In this document: positions 1 through 7,049 of the stretch, piece after piece
How the letters are laid out: each line of letters starts with the position of its first letter
Numbering within the stretch: position 1 is the stretch's first letter
NCBI GenBank assembly: GCA_039806065.1
Contig: JBDKJS010000189.1
Span: 1-9,921 of the forward strand
Length of the DNA: 9,921 nucleotides
Source of the DNA: JBDKJS01 sp039806065
GTDB taxonomy: Bacteria; Bacteroidota; Bacteroidia; AKYH767-A; 2013-40CM-41-45
Direction of reading: 5' to 3'
The notes under the pieces: model-generated
Databases searched by the model: none
What the model saw: only the letters and a program-made list of their open reading frames with translations
What the model was told of the DNA's origin: nothing
Translations under genes and position numbers: made by a program

Positions 1-567
1 TTCTTTCTTTTGAAATTCTAATTGTTTTCGAGCTTGAACTAGTTTTATACTTATTCGAAGGAGGATAAAAGCTACTATTACAATCAATGACATGGTGAAA
101 ATAGATAAATAGCGATTGAAGCGCTTTTTGTTCTTGTCGGCAATGTCCAGCTCACTTTTTAATGATGAAATTTGACTTTCCTTTTCATTAATGCTTCCTT
201 CTAGCTGTGATTGTTGGGCGGCTAAGGCTTTTTGTGCCAGATCAATTTTAGATAATTTAATCGCTGAAAGATATTTTATCTTAGTGTCTAGCATTCGATC
301 GTAAGCTATATATGCTTGCTTGAAATGTGCATTGGCCGCATAATTTTTTGAAAATAATTTATAAGTTCCAAGGAGCAGTTGTTGATTGGCACTGTCTAAT
401 GTAAGTATGTCAATATTTGCAAAACCCATCCACATAGCATCCATTTCTGTTACTTTCACATAGGGATTGTTAACGCTTTTATGAATCTGCGTTAAATCTT
501 GAGCCGTAACGTTAATATATATAATCAAAAAAAATGAAATACTCAATGGCTTGAAAATTTCTTTCAT
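1..567 (-). CDS. Membrane sensor protein, probable sensor kinase N-terminal part (partial)
   Basis: The reading frame opens with ATG at 567 and stays open for 189 codons to the window edge, so the C-terminal part is missing. Residues 1-22 form a signal peptide ending TAQ. Residues 23 to about 150 would be periplasmic and become strongly helical and coiled-coil-like from about residue 100 (rich in Q, S, E, K). Residues 153-170 are one clear membrane helix, followed by a basic, coiled-coil-like cytoplasmic stretch. This layout is common in Bacteroidota sensor kinases, including TPR-type ones, and matches the gene just upstream, which ends in an ATPase domain. The 10-bp gap to that gene implies co-transcription. 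The kinase assignment is inference from layout and neighbour, because no catalytic domain lies inside the window; a LuxR-type or other output domain is possible. Confidence 0.7.
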   Translation of the reverse strand, partial: MKEIFKPLSISFFLIIYINVTAQDLTQIHKSVNNPYVKVTEMDAMWMGFANIDILTLDSANQQLLLGTYKLFSKNYAANAHFKQAYIAYDRMLDTKIKYLSAIKLSKIDLAQKALAAQQSQLEGSINEKESQISSLKSELDIADKNKKRFNRYLSIFTMSLIVIVAFILLRISIKLVQARKQLEFQKKE

Positions 568-577
568 AATGAACTGT

Positions 578-1723
578 TTAGTTAGCTGTGTAAATTTTTA
601 AATAAATGTCGTTTCCTCTTCCTTTTTCACTTTCTACTTTTATTTCTCCATTATTCTTTGTAATAAACTCTTGGGCTTGATAAAGCCCCAGGCCCGCAGC
701 AGCGCGTGATGTTTTTGTAGAGTAAAAGGGTTCAAATATTTTACTTAAGTCAGCATCAGGAATAGGAATTCCATTATCTCTTATTCGTATTTGAACAAAG
801 CGAGGCAAAACTCTAGTAGATAAGGTTACTTGAGGTTTAAATCCTTTTGGTGAAATGCCAGCGTTTTCGATAACCGATTCAAATGCATTAATTAATATAT
901 AGGCAATTGATTTGGCTACTTGCCCTGATTCAATATTCACTTTAGGTAAATTTTTTTCCAAATCAGCTGTAATTACCCAAAGTAGTTCTGGATTTTGTTT
1001 TTTATAATAAGATTGAAAATGATCTATCAAACATTTCGAAATCAAGTTTACATCCTCAAAACGCTTTTCTTCAGATTGCTGTAAAAGGAGTGATAAGGCA
1101 AAAGCAGATTGAGCTTCCTGCAATTTTGCATCTTCGTTAGCTAGCTGACTTTCGTGTTTAAGTGATAATAAGCTGGATTTAGCCCTGGTTAATTCAGCCT
1201 CGGTAAGCTTATCTTTAATTGGTGCGTTCATCACGGCATGATGTGCTTTTTCTATTAATGAAAGCGTTTGTAGGTATGATCTGGTTTTTTTAAATCGATA
1301 GATGAGCATGGTAATAATTAGGCATAAAAAAACTCCTAGAGCTAATAGGCTATTACGTGATCTTCTTTGTGATGCTGCATCATTTTTTGAAACCTCTACA
1401 GCTAGTGATTTTATAGAATTTCCTTTTTCACTTGAAGCCTTTGCGGTGTTAATGTTACGCTGAGTATAATTTGCATTGATTGCAGCTATGGAATCGGCTA
1501 TTTCAACAGTTGCAAATGAATCTAACAGTGCTTCATAAATAAAAAGTTTTTCTAATGCAAAGCGATTTAAGTTTTTTGCTCGAAGTGATTCGGATACTTT
1601 CTTAAATTCGTTTAGCTGATCTATATGTTGTGATTGTGAAAGAAGCGGTTGATGATCAAATGCCGAAGAGTGAATTGATATGACCAAGAAAACAAACCAC
1701 CACCAATTTTGTAGTTTTATCAT
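578..1723 (-). CDS. Sensor histidine kinase-like protein with HATPase_c domain, H box not recognisable
   Basis: The protein has 381 residues. Residues 1-21 are a signal peptide or first membrane anchor, 22 to about 124 a helical periplasmic region, and 125-142 a membrane helix. A cytoplasmic coiled coil follows to about residue 222. The C-terminal 130 residues are a GHKL ATPase domain: N box around N279 (NAFES), G1 box D316-N-G318, F box F330-E-P-F333, G2 box G344-L-G346-L and a final G368-R-G370. The usual HisKA motif (H-E-I/L-x-N/T-P-L) is absent from the coiled coil; H161/H162 and H190 are the only histidines there and none sits in a good match. G1 also has proline where the second glycine of DxGxG is expected. 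The catalytic part resembles the Bacteroidota kinases whose HATPase follows a HEIQNPL-type H box. It may phosphorylate a partner, act with the adjacent gene, or be a degenerate kinase. No response regulator is visible. Confidence 0.85.
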   Translation of the reverse strand: MIKLQNWWWFVFLVISIHSSAFDHQPLLSQSQHIDQLNEFKKVSESLRAKNLNRFALEKLFIYEALLDSFATVEIADSIAAINANYTQRNINTAKASSEKGNSIKSLAVEVSKNDAASQRRSRNSLLALGVFLCLIITMLIYRFKKTRSYLQTLSLIEKAHHAVMNAPIKDKLTEAELTRAKSSLLSLKHESQLANEDAKLQEAQSAFALSLLLQQSEEKRFEDVNLISKCLIDHFQSYYKKQNPELLWVITADLEKNLPKVNIESGQVAKSIAYILINAFESVIENAGISPKGFKPQVTLSTRVLPRFVQIRIRDNGIPIPDADLSKIFEPFYSTKTSRAAAGLGLYQAQEFITKNNGEIKVESEKGRGNDIYLKIYTAN

Positions 1724-1785
1724 TTATTTATTTAAAAATTGATTAAAAAAATCCCTTATTGCAATGTTAAACAATATGCTAAATA

Positions 1786-1801
1786 GTACCTTATCTGGTA
1801 C
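1786..1801. promoter_or_regulatory. Palindrome GTACC-N6-GGTAC upstream of the sensor gene pair
   Basis: Two perfect 5-bp arms, GTACC at 1786-1790 and GGTAC at 1797-1801, are separated by TTATCT. The site lies 63-78 bp upstream of the ATG at 1723, a plausible place for an operator or promoter-overlapping site of the minus-strand sensor operon. No good TAnnTTTG promoter element was found nearby. Such short palindromes also arise by chance, so the role is a guess. Confidence 0.25.
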
Positions 1802-1835
1802 AATATTTTATTAACGCGAAATTGTGTAATATTAT

Positions 1836-1876
1836 AAAAGAAAAAACCCTCGTCAGGACTCACATTGACAAGGGTT
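1836..1876 (-). terminator. Rho-independent terminator of the dehydratase-thioesterase-hypothetical operon
   Basis: An 11-bp inverted repeat lies at 1845-1855 (AACCCTCGTCA) and 1866-1876 (TGACAAGGGTT). One pair is a mismatch or G-U wobble, and the loop is 10 nt. Read on the minus strand, the stem runs straight into a T-rich tract at 1846-1836 (TTTTTTCTTTT), the classical intrinsic terminator layout. There is no T tract on the plus-strand side, so it works leftwards only. It separates the operon ending at 2004 from the sensor genes starting at 1723, so these need their own promoter in 1724-1835. Confidence 0.85.
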
Positions 1877-2003
1877 AAGGGGAAAATGGTGGTTAAAAAA
1901 GTATTCTGTATTAGTAGGTGGCACAAGGGTATAGGAAAGTTGCAGCTGTATGTATAAAAAAAAGGTGGCCAAAATCAATTTGTTGAAAATCAACACTATA
2001 AAT
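1877..2003 (-). other. Non-coding 3' region between the last operon gene and its terminator
   Basis: These 127 bp lie between the stop codon at 2004 and the terminator stem. On the minus strand they hold a small perfect hairpin (TGTTGA, 3-nt loop, TCAACA; 1981-1995) eight bases after the stop, and a run of eight T at 1963-1956. Neither makes a convincing second terminator, since the hairpin is not followed directly by T residues. No credible gene is visible. It would be transcribed as a fairly long 3' UTR. Confidence 0.5.
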
Positions 2004-2468
2004 TTATATGACCAGCTTTTGCAACTTGTTTTTTAACGAATTAAAATGGGCTTCCGCTTTCATGGTTTCTTCGATCTGGCTTAAAGTTTGTTGACAGTGC
2101 TTCAAATGGGTATTTCTTAGCCTGTTAAATGCTGCTTCATCCATCTCTCCACTTTTTATAGCCATCTCCTTTAAATCATCTGCAATATCAGAAATAAAAA
2201 TCCGACAGGTAAGTTCAAGTAGTGCATAGAAGAAGCATGCCTGCTGTTGATCAAAAAAAACTGTTTCGCCTACTTCATATTGCCAATTGTATACTTCAAA
2301 ATCTTCCAATTCTCCATCATTGATCAGCTGATCATCCATGGCTTGTTGGATGAGGGTGTAATAGGGGTGAAGCATCATAAACTTACCAGCAGCAATTGAT
2401 ATATTGATCAGTTGCTTTAGCTCTTTGGTTAGTGTAAGGGCAATGGTGGAAGAGTTTTGGGATTGCAT
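2004..2468 (-). CDS. Hypothetical protein, 154 residues, mainly helical
   Basis: I do not recognise this protein. It has no signal peptide and no convincing membrane helix, so it is probably cytoplasmic. Residues 10-45 look helical. Residues 45-75 are acidic with aromatic residues (DGELEDFEVYNWQYEVGE). Residues 76-105 form a hydrophobic, amphipathic helix with two cysteines (C78, C88). The C-terminal 40 residues are charged and coiled-coil-like, ending in a lysine- and leucine-rich tail. The ATG at 2468 lies 39 bp after the thioesterase stop and the terminator lies downstream, so it is probably the last gene of the operon. The context (sugar dehydratase, thioesterase) does not fix a function. 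Base use is like its neighbours. Confidence 0.75.
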   Translation of the reverse strand: MQSQNSSTIALTLTKELKQLINISIAAGKFMMLHPYYTLIQQAMDDQLINDGELEDFEVYNWQYEVGETVFFDQQQACFFYALLELTCRIFISDIADDLKEMAIKSGEMDEAAFNRLRNTHLKHCQQTLSQIEETMKAEAHFNSLKNKLQKLVI

Positions 2469-2507
2469 TACTCGGATATTAACGAAAATATTTGTTGCAT
2501 GGTTCCA

Positions 2508-2912
2508 CTAGAATTGGGAAAGATGTGCAGCCAATTTATTTCTCCAGTCAAGTGGTAGACCAATACTTTTTCCATTATAATAATCATAACATACTACTAC
2601 TATTTCGGCCTGCGCATAGCATGTTATTTTTTCAGTATCGTAAATAAGGTGTTGCATGGTAAAGCTTTTGTTGCCCAGGCGTGCAATATGACTTTCTATT
2701 AAAATAAATTTACTTTCAGGAATCGGATGAAGAAAATCTAAGGTTGCTTTTCCTAAAATAATGCCAAATTGTTTCCAATCTAAATCAGTTCCTAATACAT
2801 CTGTTAAAAAAGAAGATCGAGCTTCTTCGGCATAGGTCAAAAAATTAGCATTATTTACATGATTGAAGGTATCTAGATCTTTATATCGAACTTTAATTAT
2901 TGATTCATGCAT
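2508..2912 (-). CDS. Acyl-CoA thioesterase, YbgC/FadM-like (4HBT hotdog fold)
   Basis: At 134 residues this is the normal length of a single-domain 4-hydroxybenzoyl-CoA thioesterase-family protein. Near the N terminus residues 9-32 carry the family signature: RYKDLDTFNHVNNANF followed by a helix with EEAR. D14 aligns with the catalytic aspartate of YbgC-type enzymes (D18 in E. coli YbgC). The remainder fits the alternating strands of the hotdog sheet, including a hydrophobic strand near 103-108. These proteins hydrolyse acyl-CoA or acyl-ACP thioesters in the cytoplasm, usually as dimers or tetramers; the substrate cannot be read from sequence. It starts 28 bp after the dehydratase stop and is probably co-transcribed with it. 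No other in-frame ATG near the 5' end competes with the one at 2912. Confidence 0.9.
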   Translation of the reverse strand: MHESIIKVRYKDLDTFNHVNNANFLTYAEEARSSFLTDVLGTDLDWKQFGIILGKATLDFLHPIPESKFILIESHIARLGNKSFTMQHLIYDTEKITCYAQAEIVVVCYDYYNGKSIGLPLDWRNKLAAHLSQF

Positions 2913-2940
2913 AGATTGAGTTGTGTTTCATGGAATAGGT

Positions 2941-4788
2941 TTAGCTACTTTGGTACTCTGGTACTATTGATTTAATTTTTGCAGTAATGGCCTCATTGTT
3001 TTGGTAATCGAATAAAGCAATAAGTTCAGCCACCTGATGTTTAACCATTTCAAATTCATTGGCTACAATATTGGAGATTAAAATTTTAGGATGATGGGTG
3101 GGTAAATTATTCTCACTACTGAAAAACAGTTCTTCATAAAGCTTTTCACCAGGGCGCAAACCGGTAAAAGTGATTTTAATATCTTTTTCGGGTTCAAGGC
3201 CACTTAGCTTAATCATGTTTAAGGCAAGTTCATAAATTTTGATGCTTTTACCCATGTCAAAAACATAGATTTCACCACCTTGGCCCATAGCTGCAGCTTC
3301 TAATACAAGTTGGGCTGCTTCTGGAATAGTCATAAAGTATCTGGTAACTTCAGGATGCGTAACTGTAACCGGACCTCCATTTTCAATTTGTTTTTTAAAT
3401 CTTGGTATCACACTGCCATTGCTGTCCAATACATTTCCAAATCGGGTGGTAATATAGTGTGTATGTGAAATGGCATTTAAAGCCTGGCAATAGATTTCTG
3501 CTATTCGCTTGGTGGCTCCCATAATACTTGTTGGGTTCACGGCTTTATCAGTAGAAATCATTACAAATGCCTTACTATGATATTTGTTGGCTAGATCGGC
3601 TACTACTTTTGTGCCTTGAATATTGGTGTGCAATCCTTCAGATGGATTAACCTCCATCATAGGCACGTGTTTATAGGCTGCTGCATGAAATACCATGCTG
3701 GGCTGGTAATAGTTAAATACTCTTTCCATCCTAATCGTATTGCATACATCTGCTACTACAGTTTCAAAATTGTCAATTTTATATTTCTCTTGCAATTCTA
3801 ATTCTATATCGTAGAGTGGAGATTCTGCTTGATCAAGTAAGATTAATTTTTTGGGATTAAATTTTATCAGCTGCCTGGCTATTTCACTTCCTATGGAACC
3901 AGCGCCACCGGTAATCAGAATTACTTGTTCCTTACAAGCTTCTGCAATTTTACCAGTGTTCAGTTGAATAGGATCTCGATCGAGTAAATCTTCGATGTTA
4001 ATTTTTCTTAGCTGATTGAAACTCAATTCGCCATTGATCCAATTATTTACAGGAGGTACATCCAATACATTAATTTGATGATTAATACACTGCTGTATTA
4101 TTTCTTGCTTTCTTCTAGCTGCTATATTTTGTACACTAATGATGAGTGTAACTACATTGTTGGCCCGAACTAAATCATCCAAATCAGTAGCAGGATTATA
4201 AATTTTCACTCCTTCTATTGTTTTTCCGTGTTTTGATTTGTCATCATCGAAAAATGCTATTACCTTGTATCGCATGCCTGCATCTCTATCAAGGGTTCGC
4301 TTGGTAATCATACCCGCTTCACCAGCGCCATAGATCATTATGTCTCGTCTTTTGCGAGTCGGGTTTTTTATCTCTAAGTAGATGCTTTTAACGCCTATTC
4401 TAAATACTAATAGCAAAAAGGTTGTCCCTAAATAATCTATAATTAATATAGAATAGGGAATTATGTTCGAGTTTGTTGTAATATAGCTCAGCACATTGAT
4501 GGCTGCTAGGGTAATGGTTCCTAAGCTAATTGTAAGAAACACCCTCACGGCATCTCTATTCCCAGTATATCTAATAATACCAGCATATATTTTTGAAATG
4601 AAAAATGAACTTATCCTGATAAATATGACCAATGGCATTACCAAAGGCAAAGTAATGCGATAGTTATCAGGTACATTGAAGTTAAAGCGCAGCTGATAAG
4701 CAAGAATTAATGAGCTAATACAAATCACTGTATCAATACTAAAAATCACCCACCTTGGTGTATTGCGGCTACTCAATAAATTCCACAT
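2941..4788 (-). CDS. Membrane-bound NDP-sugar 4,6-dehydratase (WbpM/PglF/CapD-like polysaccharide biosynthesis protein)
   Basis: The 615-residue length and layout are typical of the large membrane-bound members. Four membrane helices lie at about 14-34, 47-67, 83-103 and 112-134. A first Rossmann domain with GAGEAG (154-159) resembles the CoA_binding_3 domain. The catalytic extended SDR domain starts with TGGAGSIG (293-300). The active site shows TDK at 413-415 and M423-x3-K427 in place of the usual Y-x3-K, the altered S-M-K triad known for WbpM and PglF. RYFMTIPEA (483-491) and LRPGEKLYEE (544-553) are further family motifs. Known members convert UDP-GlcNAc to the 4-keto-6-deoxy sugar at the membrane for O-antigen, capsule or glycoprotein glycans. 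It is the first gene of a minus-strand operon, divergent from an epimerase and glycosyltransferase, which supports a glycan role. UDP-GlcNAc as substrate is inferred from the family. Confidence 0.92.
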   Translation of the reverse strand: MWNLLSSRNTPRWVIFSIDTVICISSLILAYQLRFNFNVPDNYRITLPLVMPLVIFIRISSFFISKIYAGIIRYTGNRDAVRVFLTISLGTITLAAINVLSYITTNSNIIPYSILIIDYLGTTFLLLVFRIGVKSIYLEIKNPTRKRRDIMIYGAGEAGMITKRTLDRDAGMRYKVIAFFDDDKSKHGKTIEGVKIYNPATDLDDLVRANNVVTLIISVQNIAARRKQEIIQQCINHQINVLDVPPVNNWINGELSFNQLRKINIEDLLDRDPIQLNTGKIAEACKEQVILITGGAGSIGSEIARQLIKFNPKKLILLDQAESPLYDIELELQEKYKIDNFETVVADVCNTIRMERVFNYYQPSMVFHAAAYKHVPMMEVNPSEGLHTNIQGTKVVADLANKYHSKAFVMISTDKAVNPTSIMGATKRIAEIYCQALNAISHTHYITTRFGNVLDSNGSVIPRFKKQIENGGPVTVTHPEVTRYFMTIPEAAQLVLEAAAMGQGGEIYVFDMGKSIKIYELALNMIKLSGLEPEKDIKITFTGLRPGEKLYEELFFSSENNLPTHHPKILISNIVANEFEMVKHQVAELIALFDYQNNEAITAKIKSIVPEYQSS

Positions 4789-4874
4789 CTTAGCACAAAG
4801 AAAACTTAAATTCTCTGAAATAAAAATACCATAAATATGAACTGTCTATTAATTTTTTATATGCAAATACTTTT

Positions 4875-4882
4875 TAAATTTG
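4875..4882 (+). promoter_or_regulatory. Candidate Bacteroidota -7 element TAAATTTG for the plus-strand operon
   Basis: TAAATTTG matches the TAnnTTTG consensus exactly and sits 32 bp before the ATG at 4915. This would give a transcript start near 4889 and a 5' leader of about 25 nt. No TTG element is present at the expected distance of about 20 bp upstream, so the match is partial. It lies in the 126-bp divergent intergenic region 4789-4914. No equally good element was found there for the minus-strand dehydratase gene. Confidence 0.5.
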
Positions 4883-4914
4883 CTGACTTAACTCATTAAG
4901 AAATAATTGCAACC

Positions 4915-5910
4915 ATGATCACAAGTTTAGTTACCGGTGGGGCCGGTTTTATAGGAGCTCACGTTACGAATGAATTAGTTAGGCTAGGGCATCAAGTTAT
5001 TGTGCTAGATGATTTAAGCGGTGGGTTTCATGAAAATGTAAACTCCAAGGCTATTTTTATTGAAGGCTCTATTTGCGATCATCAATTACTAGAAAAACTA
5101 TTCCTACAATACAAATTCGATTACGTTTATCATCTTGCAGCTTATGCTGCTGAAGGATTAAGCCATTTTATCAGGAGGTTTAATTATAATAACAATCTAA
5201 TAGGTAGCATAAACCTTATCAACGAAGCTGTCAAACATAAGGTGAAATGCTTTGTTTTTACTTCGTCCATAGCGGTTTATGGTGCTTTGTCTCCTCCTAT
5301 GACAGAAGCCATGACACCAGCTCCTGAAGATCCTTATGGTGTATCAAAATATGCTGTGGAAATGGATCTCAAAACTGCACACGAAATGTTTGGTTTAAAT
5401 TACATCATATTCAGACCGCACAATGTTTACGGTGAATATCAAAATCTTGGTGATAAATATAGAAACGTAGTTGGTATTTTCATGAATCAACTCATGCAAG
5501 GAAAGCAACTATCAGTTTTTGGTGATGGAAAGCAAACGCGTGCATTCAGTTACATTGGTGATGTGGCTCCATATATTGCTAGATGTGTAAATGTACCAGC
5601 TTCCTACAATGAGATATTTAATATTGGTGCCGATAGAGAATTCACTGTACTTGAGCTCGCTGAAACGATTAAAGATGTGATGCAGCTCAATGGAGAGCTT
5701 CGCCATTTGGAAGCACGAAATGAAGTGGTGAATGCCTATGCTGATCATAGCAAAGCCCAACGCATTTTTAATATTGAACATACCACCAGTTTAAAAGATG
5801 GACTTCAAAAAATGGCCGATTGGGCAAAATCGGCTGGAATTAGAAAAAGTACTAAATTTAAAAACATTGAAATAATAGAAAAACTTCCCCCATTTTGGTT
5901 GGAAGATTAA
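4915..5910 (+). CDS. NAD-dependent sugar-nucleotide epimerase/dehydratase (GalE-like extended SDR)
   Basis: The 331-residue soluble protein has the extended short-chain dehydrogenase layout. The N-terminal Rossmann motif TGGAGFIG is at 7-14 with D32/D33 at the end of the second strand, favouring NAD over NADP. The catalytic set is S118 in TSSIAVYG and Y141-x3-K145 in PYGVSK. FRPHNVYG (167-174) and the C-terminal FGDGKQTRAFSYIGD (202-216) bind the sugar nucleotide in relatives. It would epimerise or otherwise modify a UDP- or NDP-sugar in the cytoplasm; the exact reaction (4-epimerase, decarboxylase or related) cannot be decided. It is the first gene of the plus-strand cluster, divergent from the membrane dehydratase and followed 47 bp later by a glycosyltransferase, which points to glycan synthesis. 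Confidence 0.9.
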   Translation: MITSLVTGGAGFIGAHVTNELVRLGHQVIVLDDLSGGFHENVNSKAIFIEGSICDHQLLEKLFLQYKFDYVYHLAAYAAEGLSHFIRRFNYNNNLIGSINLINEAVKHKVKCFVFTSSIAVYGALSPPMTEAMTPAPEDPYGVSKYAVEMDLKTAHEMFGLNYIIFRPHNVYGEYQNLGDKYRNVVGIFMNQLMQGKQLSVFGDGKQTRAFSYIGDVAPYIARCVNVPASYNEIFNIGADREFTVLELAETIKDVMQLNGELRHLEARNEVVNAYADHSKAQRIFNIEHTTSLKDGLQKMADWAKSAGIRKSTKFKNIEIIEKLPPFWLED

Positions 5911-5936
5911 TTATTAATTTCAATTAAATTGTATAG

Positions 5937-5942
5937 AAGGAG
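5937..5942 (+). promoter_or_regulatory. Shine-Dalgarno-like AAGGAG before the glycosyltransferase
   Basis: AAGGAG lies 15 bases before the ATG at 5958, longer than the usual 5-9. It is the only clear Shine-Dalgarno-like site ahead of a plus-strand gene here; the other starts are preceded by A/T-rich bases, as is usual in Bacteroidota. No closer in-frame start fits it, so it may be coincidental. Confidence 0.3.
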
Positions 5943-5957
5943 TTTTGTTACTACTTT

Positions 5958-7040
5958 ATGAAGAGAATACTATTTATAGCAACTCATAGACCCAATAGGG
6001 CACCCAATCAGAGATTTAGATTTGAGCAGTACTTGGATTTTTTAAATGCTAATGGTTATCAATGTGAAATATCTTATTTTATTGATGCGCAAGATGATAA
6101 AATATTATATGCTCCTGGCAATTACTTCAAAAAGGGTAAAATTTTATTAAAAGCAATCCAAAAGCGATTGGCTGATCTAAAGCGAGCAAATGAGTTTGAT
6201 ATCATTTTTATTGTTCGTGAAGCAATGCTCACCGGTAGTATTTATTTTGAAAAAGCTTTTAAAAAGTCTAGTGCTAAATTAATTTTTGATTTTGACGATT
6301 CCATTTGGCTTGAAAACATTTCTGAAAATAACAAATTATTGAGTTGGCTAAAGAGACCAGCTAAGACAAGCGATATTATTCAACTTTCGCATTTAATTTT
6401 TGCTGGTAATCAATACCTTGCTGACTATGCATCAAATTACAATGACCAAGTAGTGATAATCCCAACCACAATTGATACCGATTCCTATCAAGCACCTCCA
6501 AGGAGTAGGAATGAAAAATTAATTATCGGGTGGAGTGGATCCACTACAACCATACAGCATTTCAAATATGCTATTCCATTTTTAACAATTTTGAAACAAA
6601 AATTTGGAGATGCATTTCTGATTAAGGTAATTGGAGACGAAAACTATGTAAATAATGAATTAGGCATTAAAGGAATTAAATGGGAACCGCATACTGAAGT
6701 AGCCGAACTTTCATCATTTGATATTGGAATAATGCCTTTACCTGATGACGAATGGAGCAAAGGAAAATGTGGATTAAAAGGCTTGCAGTATATGGCGTTG
6801 GGAATTCCCACTATTATGTCGCCTGTTGGCGTAAATGCCAGCATCATTCAAGACGGAGTAAATGGCTATTTAGCTAGCGACCCATCTGAATGGGTTAATA
6901 AAATTTCGATGCTCATGGGCGATCACGCTCTAAGAACCCGCATAGGGGCTGCTGCTAGAAATACAGTTATCGAAAAATATTCAATACATTCACAAAAAAA
7001 CAGGTACCTTCAATATTTCAATCAATTAACCAATCAATAA
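5958..7040 (+). CDS. Glycosyltransferase, GT4-like (GT-B fold)
   Basis: The 360 residues form two Rossmann-like halves of a GT-B enzyme with no signal peptide or membrane helix. The N-terminal acceptor half opens with MKRILFIATHRPNRAPNQRF and contains a DFDDSIW motif at 111-117. The C-terminal donor half has IIGWSGSTTT (189-198) and then the nucleotide-sugar site: GIMPLPDDEWSKGKCGLKGL (257-276), QYMALGIPT (277-285) and SPVGVN (288-293). The classic EX7E pair of GT4 enzymes is not kept (G269 and Q277 at the expected places); the KCG-x-K-x-LQYMA form is, from memory, usual for this subfamily. It would transfer a sugar from an NDP donor in the cytoplasm; donor and acceptor are unknown. It follows an epimerase and lies only 9 bp before gcvT, so all are probably on one transcript. 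Confidence 0.9.
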   Translation: MKRILFIATHRPNRAPNQRFRFEQYLDFLNANGYQCEISYFIDAQDDKILYAPGNYFKKGKILLKAIQKRLADLKRANEFDIIFIVREAMLTGSIYFEKAFKKSSAKLIFDFDDSIWLENISENNKLLSWLKRPAKTSDIIQLSHLIFAGNQYLADYASNYNDQVVIIPTTIDTDSYQAPPRSRNEKLIIGWSGSTTTIQHFKYAIPFLTILKQKFGDAFLIKVIGDENYVNNELGIKGIKWEPHTEVAELSSFDIGIMPLPDDEWSKGKCGLKGLQYMALGIPTIMSPVGVNASIIQDGVNGYLASDPSEWVNKISMLMGDHALRTRIGAAARNTVIEKYSIHSQKNRYLQYFNQLTNQ

Positions 7041-7049
7041 TACACCATA

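Noticed and set aside
1886..1957. A 23-codon plus-strand frame starting ATG after AAGGGG-like bases
   Set aside because: It is very short, has no recognisable features, lies antisense to the operon's 3' UTR and is explained by chance.
1981..1995. Hairpin TGTTGA-N3-TCAACA as a terminator
   Set aside because: It has only a 6-bp A/T-rich stem with no T run directly after it on the minus strand; the hairpin at 1845-1876 is the convincing terminator.
3616..3801. Open frame on the plus strand inside the dehydratase gene
   Set aside because: It lies wholly opposite the well-conserved catalytic domain and its translation shows no family features.
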